Origin: Actinopolyspora mzabensis
GTDB taxonomy: Bacteria; Actinomycetota; Actinomycetes; Mycobacteriales; Pseudonocardiaceae
Length of the DNA: 64,000 nucleotides
Direction: 5' to 3'
Assembly (NCBI RefSeq): GCF_900101095.1
Contig: NZ_FNFM01000005.1
Coordinates: 62,001-126,000 of the forward strand
Each line of letters begins with the position of its first letter. The stretch's first letter is position 1. Positions 9,482 to 18,023 of this stretch are shown here, piece after piece. The notes under the pieces were generated by a model. The model saw nothing but the letters and a program-made list of their open reading frames with translations. It was not told the DNA's origin and ran no database searches. Both the position numbers and the translations under genes were made by a program.

Positions 9482-11773
9482 ATGCCGACGCTTTCCGCAC
9501 TGCTGTACCAGATCGACTCCGGTTCCGTGCTGCTTCCCGAGTTCCAGCGCGGCTACGTGTGGAACCGGGACCAGGTGCGGGAGTTGATGCAGTCGCTGTA
9601 CCGGGGGCATCCCGTGGGCGGACTGCTGATGTGGGAGACCGACGCCGAAGGGGTTTCCGTCCGGGGTGACCCGGGAGGCCAACAGGGAAACCATCTGCTG
9701 TTGCTGGACGGTCAGCAGCGCATCACCTCGCTGTACGGCGTGGTGCGCGGCAAAGCCCCGGCGTTCTTCGAGGGGGACCCGTCGGTCTTCACCAATCTGT
9801 ACTTCAACGTCGCCGAGGAGAAGTTCGAGTTCTACGCGCCGTCCAGGATGGCCGACGACTACCGCTGGGTGGACGTGACCAAACTGTTCCTGGAGAAGAA
9901 TTTCGGCGACTACGTCAAGACATTCAGCCAGTACGATCCGGAGAACCTCAATGCTTATGTCGACCGGCTGAACCGGCTGCAGAATCTGATGGAACGCGAG
10001 TTCCATGCCGAGAAGATCATCGGTGACGACAAGAACGTGGACACGGTGGTCGACATCTTCAACCGGGTCAACTCGGGCGGGACGAAGTTGTCCAAGGGTG
10101 ATCTCGCCCTGGCCAAGATCTGCTCGCAGTGGAGCGACGCGCGCGGCGAGATGCGCGAGAAGCTGCGGGAGTGGCAGGAGGCGGGCTTCGACTTCACGCT
10201 GGACTGGTTGCTGCGCAACGCCAACGCGGTGGCGACCGGCCGAGCCCTGTTCACCGCGCTGGACAACGTCTCGGCCGGGGACTTCCGAGACGCGCTGTAC
10301 AGGTCCACCGGCTACATCGGCCGGTTCCTCGACCTGGTCTCCGGGCGGCTCGGCCTGGACCACGACCGGGTGCTGATGGCCCGCTACGCCTTCCCGGTGG
10401 TCTCGCGGTTGTTGGAACTCAACGGTGGCCGGTTCGACGACCGTTCCCACCAGGACAGGGTGCTGTACTGGTACGTCCACGCCGCGCTCTGGGGGCGCTT
10501 CGCGGGTTCCACCGAGACGTTCCTACAGAAGGACTACGAGACCGTCGAACGGTCCGGCATCGACGGGCTGATCACCTCGCTGGAGCGGTGGCGCGGCGGC
10601 AACCTCGACGTGCACGCGCACGACTTCGAGGGGTCGACCAAGGGATCACGCTTCTACCCGCTGCTGTACATGCTGACCAGGGTGAACCAGGCTTGCGACT
10701 TCGGCAGCGGTATGCCGTTGCGCGCCGACATGCTGGGCAGGAACTCCTCGCTGCAGGTGCACCACCTGTTCCCCAAATCGCTGCTGTACCAGGCCGGCTA
10801 CGAGCGTTCCCAGGTCAACGCAATCGCCAACTTCTGCTTCCTCACCCAGGACACCAACCTCGTGGTGGGAAACCGGCCGCCCGAGGAGTACTTCGCCGAG
10901 GTAGAGGAGAAACACCCCGGTGTCCTGGCCTCGCAGTGGATCCCCAACGATCCGGAACTGTGGAAGATCGAACGCTATCCCGACTTCCTGCAGGCACGGC
11001 GCGAGCTGCTGGCCGAGGCGGCGCAGTCGTTCCTGACCGAGCTGCGCACCGGGGAAGAGACCGCCGACCGGGAAGAGCTGCAACCGCTGTCCATCGCCGG
11101 GGACGACGACATGGACGCCCGTGTCGCCCAGGTCAACGGGCTCATCTCCGAGCTGGTCGAGCTCGGCTGCGCACCTCCGTCCACCGACACCGAGATCGCC
11201 GATCCCCGCACCGGTCGGGCGTTGGCCGTGGCCGAGGCGTTCTGGCCCGAAGGGTTGCAGACCGGGCAGGGGAGTCCGGTGGTACTCGAACTCGACACCG
11301 CCGACGCCGACCTGCCCCGACTGGAGGAGCTCGGCTACGAGGTGTTCACCTCGGTCGACGCGCTGCGCGGTTACGTGCGGCGCCGCAACCGCAACGAGCC
11401 GGAGCCCGAGCCGGACTCCGATGCCGACTCCGCCGCGACCGAGCAGTCCCGTGAGCCCGACCCCGTGCGGGAACCGTTGGTGGCCGAGTTCGAGCAGCGG
11501 ATGCGTTCGCTGTACGAGCGAGGCCGAAAGGAGGCGCACTACACCGCCACGTACTTCCTGAGCATGCTCGCCGAGCACGGCGGACTGTCCACCGCGCACA
11601 AACTTCTCGCCGGTGGGGGCGTCTCCGACGGGTTCGCCGCGCTCTGGGAACGCGGCAGGCTCGACCTCACCGTCGAAGCACTGGCCACCGAGCCGCGGTT
11701 CGCCGAGCTGTTCTCGACCGATGAGTTGCGGACGGCCGAGCACCGACTCAGCCAGTTCGGCTACGCCACCTGA
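9482..11773 (+). CDS. DUF262/HNH (GmrSD-like) protein
   Basis: ATG 9482 follows AGGAAGGAAGAAC; 763 aa. The N-terminus has the DUF262 pattern (LPEFQRGYVWNRDQV at 18-32; LLLLDGQQRITSL at 72-84), a ParB/Srx-like NTPase-nuclease fold. Near residues 424-460, VHHLFPKSLLY followed by NFCFLTQDTN resembles the His-Asn-His element of DUF1524-type nucleases. These two parts make up type IV restriction enzymes such as GmrSD. The C-terminal ~230 residues (acidic linker, then a helical block beginning VAEFEQRMRSLYERGRKEA) are unassigned. It is 63 bp downstream of the helicase gene and followed by a strong terminator, so it probably ends the operon. A defence role is inferred. Confidence 0.88.
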   Translation: MPTLSALLYQIDSGSVLLPEFQRGYVWNRDQVRELMQSLYRGHPVGGLLMWETDAEGVSVRGDPGGQQGNHLLLLDGQQRITSLYGVVRGKAPAFFEGDPSVFTNLYFNVAEEKFEFYAPSRMADDYRWVDVTKLFLEKNFGDYVKTFSQYDPENLNAYVDRLNRLQNLMEREFHAEKIIGDDKNVDTVVDIFNRVNSGGTKLSKGDLALAKICSQWSDARGEMREKLREWQEAGFDFTLDWLLRNANAVATGRALFTALDNVSAGDFRDALYRSTGYIGRFLDLVSGRLGLDHDRVLMARYAFPVVSRLLELNGGRFDDRSHQDRVLYWYVHAALWGRFAGSTETFLQKDYETVERSGIDGLITSLERWRGGNLDVHAHDFEGSTKGSRFYPLLYMLTRVNQACDFGSGMPLRADMLGRNSSLQVHHLFPKSLLYQAGYERSQVNAIANFCFLTQDTNLVVGNRPPEEYFAEVEEKHPGVLASQWIPNDPELWKIERYPDFLQARRELLAEAAQSFLTELRTGEETADREELQPLSIAGDDDMDARVAQVNGLISELVELGCAPPSTDTEIADPRTGRALAVAEAFWPEGLQTGQGSPVVLELDTADADLPRLEELGYEVFTSVDALRGYVRRRNRNEPEPEPDSDADSAATEQSREPDPVREPLVAEFEQRMRSLYERGRKEAHYTATYFLSMLAEHGGLSTAHKLLAGGGVSDGFAALWERGRLDLTVEALATEPRFAELFSTDELRTAEHRLSQFGYAT

Positions 11774-11810
11774 GCCGAGTTCCGCCGGTCGGTCAGTGGT
11801 GATGCTCGGT

Positions 11811-11843
11811 GGGTGATCCGTTGCCTCTCGCGACGGATCACCC
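11811..11843 (+). terminator. stem-loop terminator after the DUF262 gene
   Basis: An 11-bp perfect stem (GGGTGATCCGT / ACGGATCACCC) with an 11-base loop lies 37 bases after the stop codon. There is no T-tract, as is usual in high-GC actinomycetes. Confidence 0.7.
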
Positions 11844-12140
11844 GCCGCTCCCGCACGGTGATCCGGCATCGCGTCACCAGAGGACGTGGGGGCGGTGCCG
11901 GATCCCGCGGGATTCGTCAACAACGACACGCCGATTCCCGGTTTTTCGGGATAATTTCCGACGTTTTCGTGTGCAATTCTGGAACCGTCTCATTTTCTCG
12001 GTTCGCGTCGTGGTAATGTTTTCACGAATTTCGCTCGTCGATTCGTGGTGCGCTGCTGAATTCCAATATCAAGTTGTGAACTGATTCACTCTGTTCTAGC
12101 TTGGGTGATGCCGCATACCACCACAAGGAAGTGATCACCG
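11844..12140 (+). promoter_or_regulatory. leader region of the hydrogenase operon
   Basis: About 300 bp without a gene. The part from 11930 is clearly A/T-richer than the flanks, as expected for a promoter region before a long operon. TTGTGA at 12074-12079 with TAGCTT 17 bases later is only a weak promoter candidate. AAGGAAGTG at 12125-12133 is the ribosome binding site of the first gene. Confidence 0.4.
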
Positions 12141-12770
12141 ATGTCATCGTCCCCGGACAACGGTGCACACGAAACGGTCGATCGCCTGTTTGAACGTCGT
12201 GTCGAACCCGTCAATCAAATCCTGGCGAACGCCGAGAACGTGGCCCGAGCCTGTCATGCCGTTGCCCGAAGATTCCACGAGGGTGGAAAACTGGTCGTTT
12301 TCGGAAACGGCGGGGCGAGTACCGACGCGCAGCACGTCGCCGTCGAGTTCGTGCATCCGGTGATCGTCGGCAAACGAGCCCTGCCCGCCGTCTCACTGAC
12401 CTCCGACGTGGCCACGGTCACCGGAGTCGCCACCGGCAGCGCCGAGGGGCTGGACGAGGTGTTCGCCCACCAGATCCGGCACCTGGCCGACCCGGGCGAC
12501 ATCGCGCTGGGAATCTCCACCGACGGGAACTGCGCCAACGTGCTGCGCGGACTGCGGGAGAGCGGCGATCTCGGGCTGCTGACCGTCGGCCTGGTCGGTG
12601 GCGACGGCGGGGCGATGGCGGATTCCGGCACCGACCACGTGCTCACGGCGCGAGCCACCGATCCGCGCGTGGTCAAGGAAGTGCACGTGACCATGTACCA
12701 CATCCTCTGGGAACTGGTGCACGTTTTCCTCGAGCAGCCCGGCGCACTGACCTCGGAAGTGACGGTATGA
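12141..12770 (+). CDS. SIS-domain (phosphoheptose isomerase-like) protein 1 of the hydrogenase locus
   Basis: ATG 12141, 209 aa. The whole protein is a GmhA-like sugar isomerase (SIS) domain: VFGNGGASTDAQHVAVEFVHP, then ALPAVSLTSD, then a DIALGISTDGNCANVLRGL phosphosugar-binding loop, where most relatives have STSGNS. GmhA isomerises sedoheptulose-7-phosphate, but SIS proteins of this kind also occur next to group 1h hydrogenases, where no heptose pathway is expected. It is first in the operon, and its stop overlaps the next gene by ATGA. A role in assembling or regulating the hydrogenase is inferred from position only. Compare the paralogue at 13003. Confidence 0.9.
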   Translation: MSSSPDNGAHETVDRLFERRVEPVNQILANAENVARACHAVARRFHEGGKLVVFGNGGASTDAQHVAVEFVHPVIVGKRALPAVSLTSDVATVTGVATGSAEGLDEVFAHQIRHLADPGDIALGISTDGNCANVLRGLRESGDLGLLTVGLVGGDGGAMADSGTDHVLTARATDPRVVKEVHVTMYHILWELVHVFLEQPGALTSEVTV

Positions 12771-13006
12771 GCGAGGAACCGCTTCCCGACCCGGTGCCCT
12801 CCGGCGCGAGCTGCGACGGACAGCACTGCGTGACCTGCTCGGACGAGGCGGTGCGCGTCACGGTGCTGCGGCTGCTCGCGGACGGCATGGCCGACGTGGA
12901 AACCGAACTGGGAACCGAACGGATCAGTGTCGCGCTGGTTCCGGCCGCCGTCGGCGACACGGTGCTCGTGCACGCGGGCGAGGCCATCGCGACCGTCGAG
13001 GAGTGA
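12767..13006 (+). CDS. HupF/HypC-like hydrogenase chaperone, atypical N-terminus
   Basis: 79 aa, starting in a 4-base ATGA overlap with the previous gene. The C-terminal two thirds follow the HypC/HupF small beta-barrel pattern (VRVTVLRLLADGMADVET; VGDTVLVHAGEAIATVEE). It lacks the MCLGIPG start of true HypC; instead cysteines sit at 16, 21 and 24 (CDGQHCVTCSDEA). A canonical HypC is encoded at 21761, so this is a second, specialised member. HypC carries the Fe(CN)2CO precursor through its N-terminal Cys; whether Cys16-24 serve a similar purpose is unknown. Confidence 0.82.
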   Translation: MSEEPLPDPVPSGASCDGQHCVTCSDEAVRVTVLRLLADGMADVETELGTERISVALVPAAVGDTVLVHAGEAIATVEE

Positions 13007-13815
13007 ACACCGTGGACCAGACCGACACCCACACCGGACCCGCCGCTCACCCCGCTCCCGCCACTCAAACCGGCACCGGTCCCGACGCCGGACCGGCGAG
13101 CGGCATCGGATCGGCGGGCGACATCGGATCGGCGGGGACGCTGTACCCGTTCCTGACCAACGCGCCGGTCGACGTCGACGCCGTGTTCGACCAGGTGCGT
13201 CACTCCATCGAGGCCAAGGCCCACGAGATCAGGGAGCTGCGGGTCGAGGTGCACCGGCGTGACGGTGCCAACCTCCTCCGCTGCGCCGAAGCGATGGCCG
13301 AACGCTTCGCCGTGGGCGGCAGGCTGCTCGCCTTCGGCAACGGGGGCAGTTCCACCGACGCCCAGGAGATAGCGAGCCAGTTCCTGCATCCCGACGCGGG
13401 CGGCACCGCGCTGCCCGCACTCGGGCTGACCAGCGATATCGCGGTCGTCACCGCGCTGTGCAACGACGTCGGCTTCGACGTCATCTTCGCCAGGCAGCTC
13501 GGCGCGTTCGGCGGCCCCAACGACATCGCCGTCGGCATCTCGACCAGCGGAAACTCGGCCAACCTGCTCGCGGGCTTCGAGGAGGCCAGGAGCAGGGGGA
13601 TGCTGACCGTCGGCATCGCGGGCTACGAGGGCGGCAAGATGTCCGAATCGGACAGCATCGATCACCTGTTCGTGGTGCCCTCACCCTCCGTGCACCGCAT
13701 TCAGGAAGCCCAGACCACGCTCTACCACGCGCTCTGGGAGCTCACCCAATCCGCGCTCTCCCGGAACCGGGACGGTGCGGCACCGCAGGGCACACCGGCC
13801 TCGATGCGTGAGTGA
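13003..13815 (+). CDS. SIS-domain (phosphoheptose isomerase-like) protein 2 of the hydrogenase locus
   Basis: GTG 13003 overlaps the previous stop by GTGA (GTG 13012 is an alternative); 270 aa. After a low-complexity Thr/Gly/Pro N-terminus of about 45 residues comes a full GmhA-like SIS domain: LAFGNGGSSTDAQEIASQFLHP, ALPALGLTSD, and DIAVGISTSGNSANLLAG, which keeps the classic STSGNS loop. It is a diverged paralogue of the protein at 12141 with the HupF-like gene between them. The product may form a heteromer with the first SIS protein; its substrate is unknown. hhyS follows after 13 bp. Confidence 0.9.
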   Translation: MNTVDQTDTHTGPAAHPAPATQTGTGPDAGPASGIGSAGDIGSAGTLYPFLTNAPVDVDAVFDQVRHSIEAKAHEIRELRVEVHRRDGANLLRCAEAMAERFAVGGRLLAFGNGGSSTDAQEIASQFLHPDAGGTALPALGLTSDIAVVTALCNDVGFDVIFARQLGAFGGPNDIAVGISTSGNSANLLAGFEEARSRGMLTVGIAGYEGGKMSESDSIDHLFVVPSPSVHRIQEAQTTLYHALWELTQSALSRNRDGAAPQGTPASMRE

Positions 13816-13828
13816 GGAGTGATCCGAC

Positions 13829-14950
13829 GTGGCACCGACCAACGAACGACACATGAAACCCGTTCCCGACCAGGACCCGACCACCCGCGGGGCGGGGGCC
13901 GAGAGCGAGACCGGAGACGGCATGCCGGGGCCGGTTCACATTCTGTGGATCAACGCCGGACTCAGCTGCGACGGTGACTCCGTCTCGCTGACCGCGGCCA
14001 TGCAGCCCAGCATCGAGGAAATCGTGCTGGGGGCGCTTCCCGGGCTACCCGAGGTGCAGGTGCACTGGCCGCTGATCGACTTCGAGAGCGGCCCCGAGCA
14101 GGGCGCGGACACCTTCATCGAGTGGTTCCACAAGGCCGACCGCGGTGAGCTCGAACCCTTCCTGCTGGTCATCGAGGGCTCGATCCCCAACGAGGCCATC
14201 AAGGAGGAGGGCTACTGGTGCGGGTTCGGCAACGACCCCAACACCGGCCAGCCCATCACCACCAGCGAGTGGATCGACCGGCTCGCCCCCAAGGCGCTGG
14301 GCATCGTGGCCACCGGAACCTGCGCCACCTACGGCGGGATACACGCGATGGCGGGAAACCCCACCGGGGCCATGGGGGTGCCGGACTACCTGGGCTGGCA
14401 GTGGAAGTCCAAGGCCGGGCTGCCGATCGTGTGCGTTCCAGGCTGCCCGGTGCAGCCGGACAACATGTCCGAGACGCTGCTGTACCTGCTCTACCAGGTC
14501 GCCGGGCAGGCTCCGATGATCCCGCTGGACGACGCGCTGCGGCCGAAGTGGCTGTTCAGCATCACCGTCCACGAGGGCTGCGACCGGGGCGGCTACTACG
14601 AGCAGGGGCAGTTCACCGAGCACTACGGCACCCCCGAGTGCCTGGTCAAGATCGGCTGCTGGGGACCGGTCGTGCAGTGCAACGTGACCAAACGCGGCTG
14701 GATGGACGGCATCGGCGGCTGCCCCAACGTGGGCGGCATCTGCATCGGATGCACCATGCCCGGTTTCCCGGACAAGTTCATGCCGTTCATGGACGAACCC
14801 CCCGGTGCGCTGCTGTCCACCGCCGCGATCGGCGGCTACGGCGCCGCGATCCGCAGACTCCGCGGTATCACCCGCAGAACCGCGGACAAGGAACCGTCCT
14901 GGCGCGGCAAAGGACGTGAGCTTTACACCGGTTACCTGCCGACCTGGTGA
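13829..14950 (+). CDS. hhyS: group 1h [NiFe] hydrogenase small subunit
   Basis: GTG 13829 with GAGGAG 9 bases upstream; 373 aa. It carries the Fe-S relay from the Ni-Fe site. The proximal-cluster motif reads GLSCDGDS: Cys47 is present but the usual second Cys is Asp50, the 3Cys-1Asp ligation reported for the actinobacterial-type enzyme of Ralstonia eutropha. Other ligand candidates are C165 (GTCATYGG), C206 (GCPVQP), H248/C251 (HEGCDRGG), C271, C277, C298 and C305/C308. No twin-arginine signal and no C-terminal membrane anchor are present, so the enzyme is probably cytoplasmic or peripherally bound. The stop lies 23 bp before the hhyL start. Confidence 0.96.
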   Translation: MAPTNERHMKPVPDQDPTTRGAGAESETGDGMPGPVHILWINAGLSCDGDSVSLTAAMQPSIEEIVLGALPGLPEVQVHWPLIDFESGPEQGADTFIEWFHKADRGELEPFLLVIEGSIPNEAIKEEGYWCGFGNDPNTGQPITTSEWIDRLAPKALGIVATGTCATYGGIHAMAGNPTGAMGVPDYLGWQWKSKAGLPIVCVPGCPVQPDNMSETLLYLLYQVAGQAPMIPLDDALRPKWLFSITVHEGCDRGGYYEQGQFTEHYGTPECLVKIGCWGPVVQCNVTKRGWMDGIGGCPNVGGICIGCTMPGFPDKFMPFMDEPPGALLSTAAIGGYGAAIRRLRGITRRTADKEPSWRGKGRELYTGYLPTW

Positions 14951-14973
14951 TCCGATCCGAGGAAGGTACCCAC

Positions 14974-16764
14974 ATGACACAGACCGATCCCGCCGCCAAG
15001 ACGGGAAAGTCGAAATCCGATCTGATGGAGATGTCCTGGGATCCGATCACCAGGATAGTCGGCAGCCTCGGTATCTACACCAAGATCGACTGGGAGGCCA
15101 GACGGGTGGTTGAGTGCTACAGCACCTCCTCGATCTTCCGCGGCTACAGCATCTTCATGAAGGGCAAGGACCCCCGCGACGCGCACTTCATCACCAGCCG
15201 CATCTGCGGCATCTGCGGGGACAACCACGCCACCTGCTCGGTCTACAGCCAGAACATGGCCTACGGGGTCAAGCCACCCAAACTGGGGGAGTGGATCATC
15301 AACCTCGGCGAGGCCGCCGAGTACATGTTCGACCACAACATCTACCAGGAGAACCTGGTCGGGGTCGACTACTGCGAGAAGATGATCCGCGAGACCAACC
15401 CCGGCGTGCTGGAACTGGCCGAACGAACCGAGGCCCCCAACGCCTCCGAGCACGGCTACCGCACCATCGCCGACATCATGCGGGCGCTCAACCCGCTGGA
15501 GGGTGAGTTCTACCGGGAAGCACTGCAGATCAGCAGGCTCACCCGCGAGATGTTCTGCCTCATGGAGGGACGGCACGTCCACCCCTCCACGCTGTACCCC
15601 GGCGGGGTGGGAACGGTCGCCACGGTGCAGCTGTTCACCGACTACCTCACCCGGCTGATGCGCTACGTCGAGTTCATGAAGCGCTGCGTGCCGATGCACG
15701 ACGACCTGTTCGACTTCATCTACGAGGCCATGCCCGGCTACGAGGAGGTCGGCAGGCGCCGGATCATGCTCGCCTGCTGGGGCAGCCTCAACGACCCGGA
15801 CCACTGCGACTTCCAGTACGAGAACATGAACAACTGGGGCCGCAAGATGTTCGTCACGCCGGGCATCGTCGTGGACGGGCAGCTGGTCACCACCGATCTG
15901 GTCGACATCAACCTGGGCATCCGGATCCTGCTCGGCAGCTCCTACTACGAGGACTGGCAGGGCCAGGAGACGTTCGTCGACCGCGACCCGCTGGGCAACC
16001 CGGTCGACCAGCGCCACCCCTGGAACCAGCACACCATTCCCAAACCGGCCAAGCGGGACTTCGACGACAAGTACTCCTGGGTGATGTCGCCGCGCTGGTT
16101 CGACGGTTCCGAGCACCTGGCGCTGGACACCGGCGGCGGTCCCATCGCGCGGTTGTGGACCACCGCGCTGGCCGGGCTGGTGGACATGGGCAACGTCCGT
16201 GCCACCGGCCACAGTGTGGAGATCAACCTGCCCAAGAGCGCCACCATGGGCGAGCGCACGCTGGAGTGGAAGATTCCGAAGTGGAGCAACGCCATCGAGC
16301 GCAACCGGGCCCGGACCTACTTCCAGGCCTACTGCGCGGCGGCGGCGCTGCACTTCGTGGACAAGGCACTGGCCGAGGTCCGCGGCGGCAACACGCAGAC
16401 CTGGGAACCGTTCGACGTGCCCAACGAGAGCGTGGGCTGCGGCTTCACCGAAGCCGTGCGCGGGGTGCTCTCGCACCACATGGTGGTGCAGAACGGCAAG
16501 ATCGCCAACTACCACCCCTACCCGCCGACGCCGTGGAACGCCAGCGTGCGCGACTCCTTCGGAACCCCGGGGCCCTACGAGGACGCGGTGCAGAACACCC
16601 CGATCTTCGAGGAGAACACCCCGGAGAACTTCAAGGGAATCGACATCATGCGCGCCGTGCGCAGCTTCGATCCCTGCCTGCCGTGCGGGGTGCACATGTA
16701 CACCGGCGACGGCTTCGAGCTGGACAAGACGCACACCCCCCACGCCTTCGACAGCCAGACTTGA
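14974..16764 (+). CDS. hhyL: group 1h [NiFe] hydrogenase large subunit
   Basis: ATG 14974 after GAGGAAGG is preferred over an upstream in-frame start at 14947; 596 aa. It binds the Ni-Fe(CN)2CO site that oxidises H2. The L1 motif RICGICGDNH (C78, C81) and the C-terminal L2 motif DPCLPCGVH (C568, C571, H574) supply the four metal-binding cysteines. A 22-residue tail follows H574, the expected cleavage site of the maturation protease encoded at 20971. High-affinity enzymes of this group scavenge atmospheric H2 in actinomycetes; that physiology is family knowledge. Confidence 0.97.
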   Translation: MTQTDPAAKTGKSKSDLMEMSWDPITRIVGSLGIYTKIDWEARRVVECYSTSSIFRGYSIFMKGKDPRDAHFITSRICGICGDNHATCSVYSQNMAYGVKPPKLGEWIINLGEAAEYMFDHNIYQENLVGVDYCEKMIRETNPGVLELAERTEAPNASEHGYRTIADIMRALNPLEGEFYREALQISRLTREMFCLMEGRHVHPSTLYPGGVGTVATVQLFTDYLTRLMRYVEFMKRCVPMHDDLFDFIYEAMPGYEEVGRRRIMLACWGSLNDPDHCDFQYENMNNWGRKMFVTPGIVVDGQLVTTDLVDINLGIRILLGSSYYEDWQGQETFVDRDPLGNPVDQRHPWNQHTIPKPAKRDFDDKYSWVMSPRWFDGSEHLALDTGGGPIARLWTTALAGLVDMGNVRATGHSVEINLPKSATMGERTLEWKIPKWSNAIERNRARTYFQAYCAAAALHFVDKALAEVRGGNTQTWEPFDVPNESVGCGFTEAVRGVLSHHMVVQNGKIANYHPYPPTPWNASVRDSFGTPGPYEDAVQNTPIFEENTPENFKGIDIMRAVRSFDPCLPCGVHMYTGDGFELDKTHTPHAFDSQT

Positions 16765-16801
16765 TCGGGTTTCCCGGTCGGGTTGGCGGGGTGGTCAGGT
16801 A

Positions 16802-16903
16802 GCGGAACCTCTCGCACGGCTCTCGCTCCGGGAGGCCCGACATCGAGTAGGCACCTACGCCACGTCGGGCCTTCCTCGCGGGAGCCGCACGCGAGAACCC
16901 GCG
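16802..16903 (+). repeat. dispersed ~102-bp palindromic repeat, copy 1
   Basis: Imperfect inverted repeat: the left arm begins GCGGAACCTCTCGCACGGCT and the right arm ends GCGAGAACCCGC, with a self-complementary centre near GTAGGCACCTACGCC. It fills a third of the 317-bp gap between hhyL and the NifU-like gene; no gene is seen in the rest of that gap. Confidence 0.85.
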
Positions 16904-17081
16904 GATGGTTGGGCTGCGAGAGCGGATTATCGCGCCGCGCACCGCAGGAACCACCCGATCCGCCACCTGCTCCGGAAGACCCCGGTTACACACCAGTCGT
17001 ACAACTCCGAACGATCGTTCCGGTGACCACGCTTCCGGCGGGCGCCGGGACGTGACCCACTCACGCGAGGACTCCCCACTG

Positions 17082-18023
17082 ATGACGCAATCCACCACCA
17101 CGGGGACACCGCCGCGGGCGGAGTCCCAGCAGGACGACGCGAGCGCGGTCGCCGCCCGCGTGGACGAGCTGCTCGGCAAGTTCGACAACGTCGAGACACC
17201 CGGCGTCCGCGAGGCCGCCGAGGACCTCGTCGCCACCATCATGCGGTTCTACGGCTCCGGAATCGAACGGATCACGACACTGCTGGCCGAGCACCGTTCC
17301 GGCTCCGAGCTGCTCGACCGGTTGGCGACCGACGAGCTGGTCGGTGGACTGTTCGCGCTGCACGATCTGCACCCGGTTCCGGTGCGGGAGCGCGTGTCCG
17401 ACGCGCTGGACAGCGTGCGGCCCTACCTCGGCTCGCACTCCGGGGACGTGGAGCTGCTCGACATCGACGAGGAAGGTGTCGTGCGGCTGCGGTTGAAGGG
17501 AAACTGCGACGGCTGCCCGTCCTCGGCCGTCACGGTGAAACTGGCCATCGAGGACGCCGTCCGCAAGGCGGCCCCGGAGATCGCCGACATCGCCGTGGAG
17601 GGCATGGCCCAACCGGAAACCACCGCCACCGGACCCGGCGGCCGACCGCTGCTGCCGCTGGCGACCGGTTCGGACAACGGCGCGACGCCCTCGGTCGAGA
17701 CCGCGGAGTGGGTGAACCTGGACGAGCTCGTGAGCCTGTCCGAGGGCGAGCTCACCTCGGTCGGGATCGGTGGCGCGAGCGTGCTGGTGTGCAACGCGGC
17801 CGGAGTGCTCTACGCCTACCGGGATCGTTGCCCCGCCTGCGGGACGGAACTGGGGCAGGCGGAGTTGCACGGCGGTGAGCTGCGGTGTCCCGGCTGCGCG
17901 CGAAGTTACGACGTACGGCTGGCGGGTCGGGAGGAGCAGGAGTCGAACCTGCACCTGGAACCGCTGCCGCTGCTGGCCGACGACGGTGGTGTCCGCCTCG
18001 CGGTTCCGGAGGTCGCGCGGTGA
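17082..18023 (+). CDS. NifU-domain / Rieske-like iron-sulfur protein (HhyE-like)
   Basis: ATG 17082 after GCGAGG; 313 aa. Residues 1-90 are a helical region. Residues about 105-165 form a NifU C-terminal domain with GNCDGCPSS (C142, C145), an Fe-S binding site. Residues about 205-300 have Rieske-like layout (VCNAAGVLYAYRDRCPACG, then LRCPGCARSYDVRLAG), but the positions that are Cys-His pairs in true Rieske proteins are all Cys (C250, C253, C269, C272). In mycobacteria an Fe-S protein at this position (HhyE) is proposed to carry electrons from the hydrogenase to the quinone pool; the same job is inferred here. The four-Cys site may bind zinc or a rubredoxin-type iron instead. Confidence 0.88.
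   Translation: MTQSTTTGTPPRAESQQDDASAVAARVDELLGKFDNVETPGVREAAEDLVATIMRFYGSGIERITTLLAEHRSGSELLDRLATDELVGGLFALHDLHPVPVRERVSDALDSVRPYLGSHSGDVELLDIDEEGVVRLRLKGNCDGCPSSAVTVKLAIEDAVRKAAPEIADIAVEGMAQPETTATGPGGRPLLPLATGSDNGATPSVETAEWVNLDELVSLSEGELTSVGIGGASVLVCNAAGVLYAYRDRCPACGTELGQAELHGGELRCPGCARSYDVRLAGREEQESNLHLEPLPLLADDGGVRLAVPEVAR

Noticed and set aside
7739-10480. 913-codon open frame on the minus strand
   Set aside because: It is antisense to the UvrD-like and DUF262 genes, its composition is dictated by their third codon positions, and it has no domain.
14932-16743. 603-codon open frame on the minus strand
   Set aside because: Antisense to hhyL, which has all catalytic motifs.
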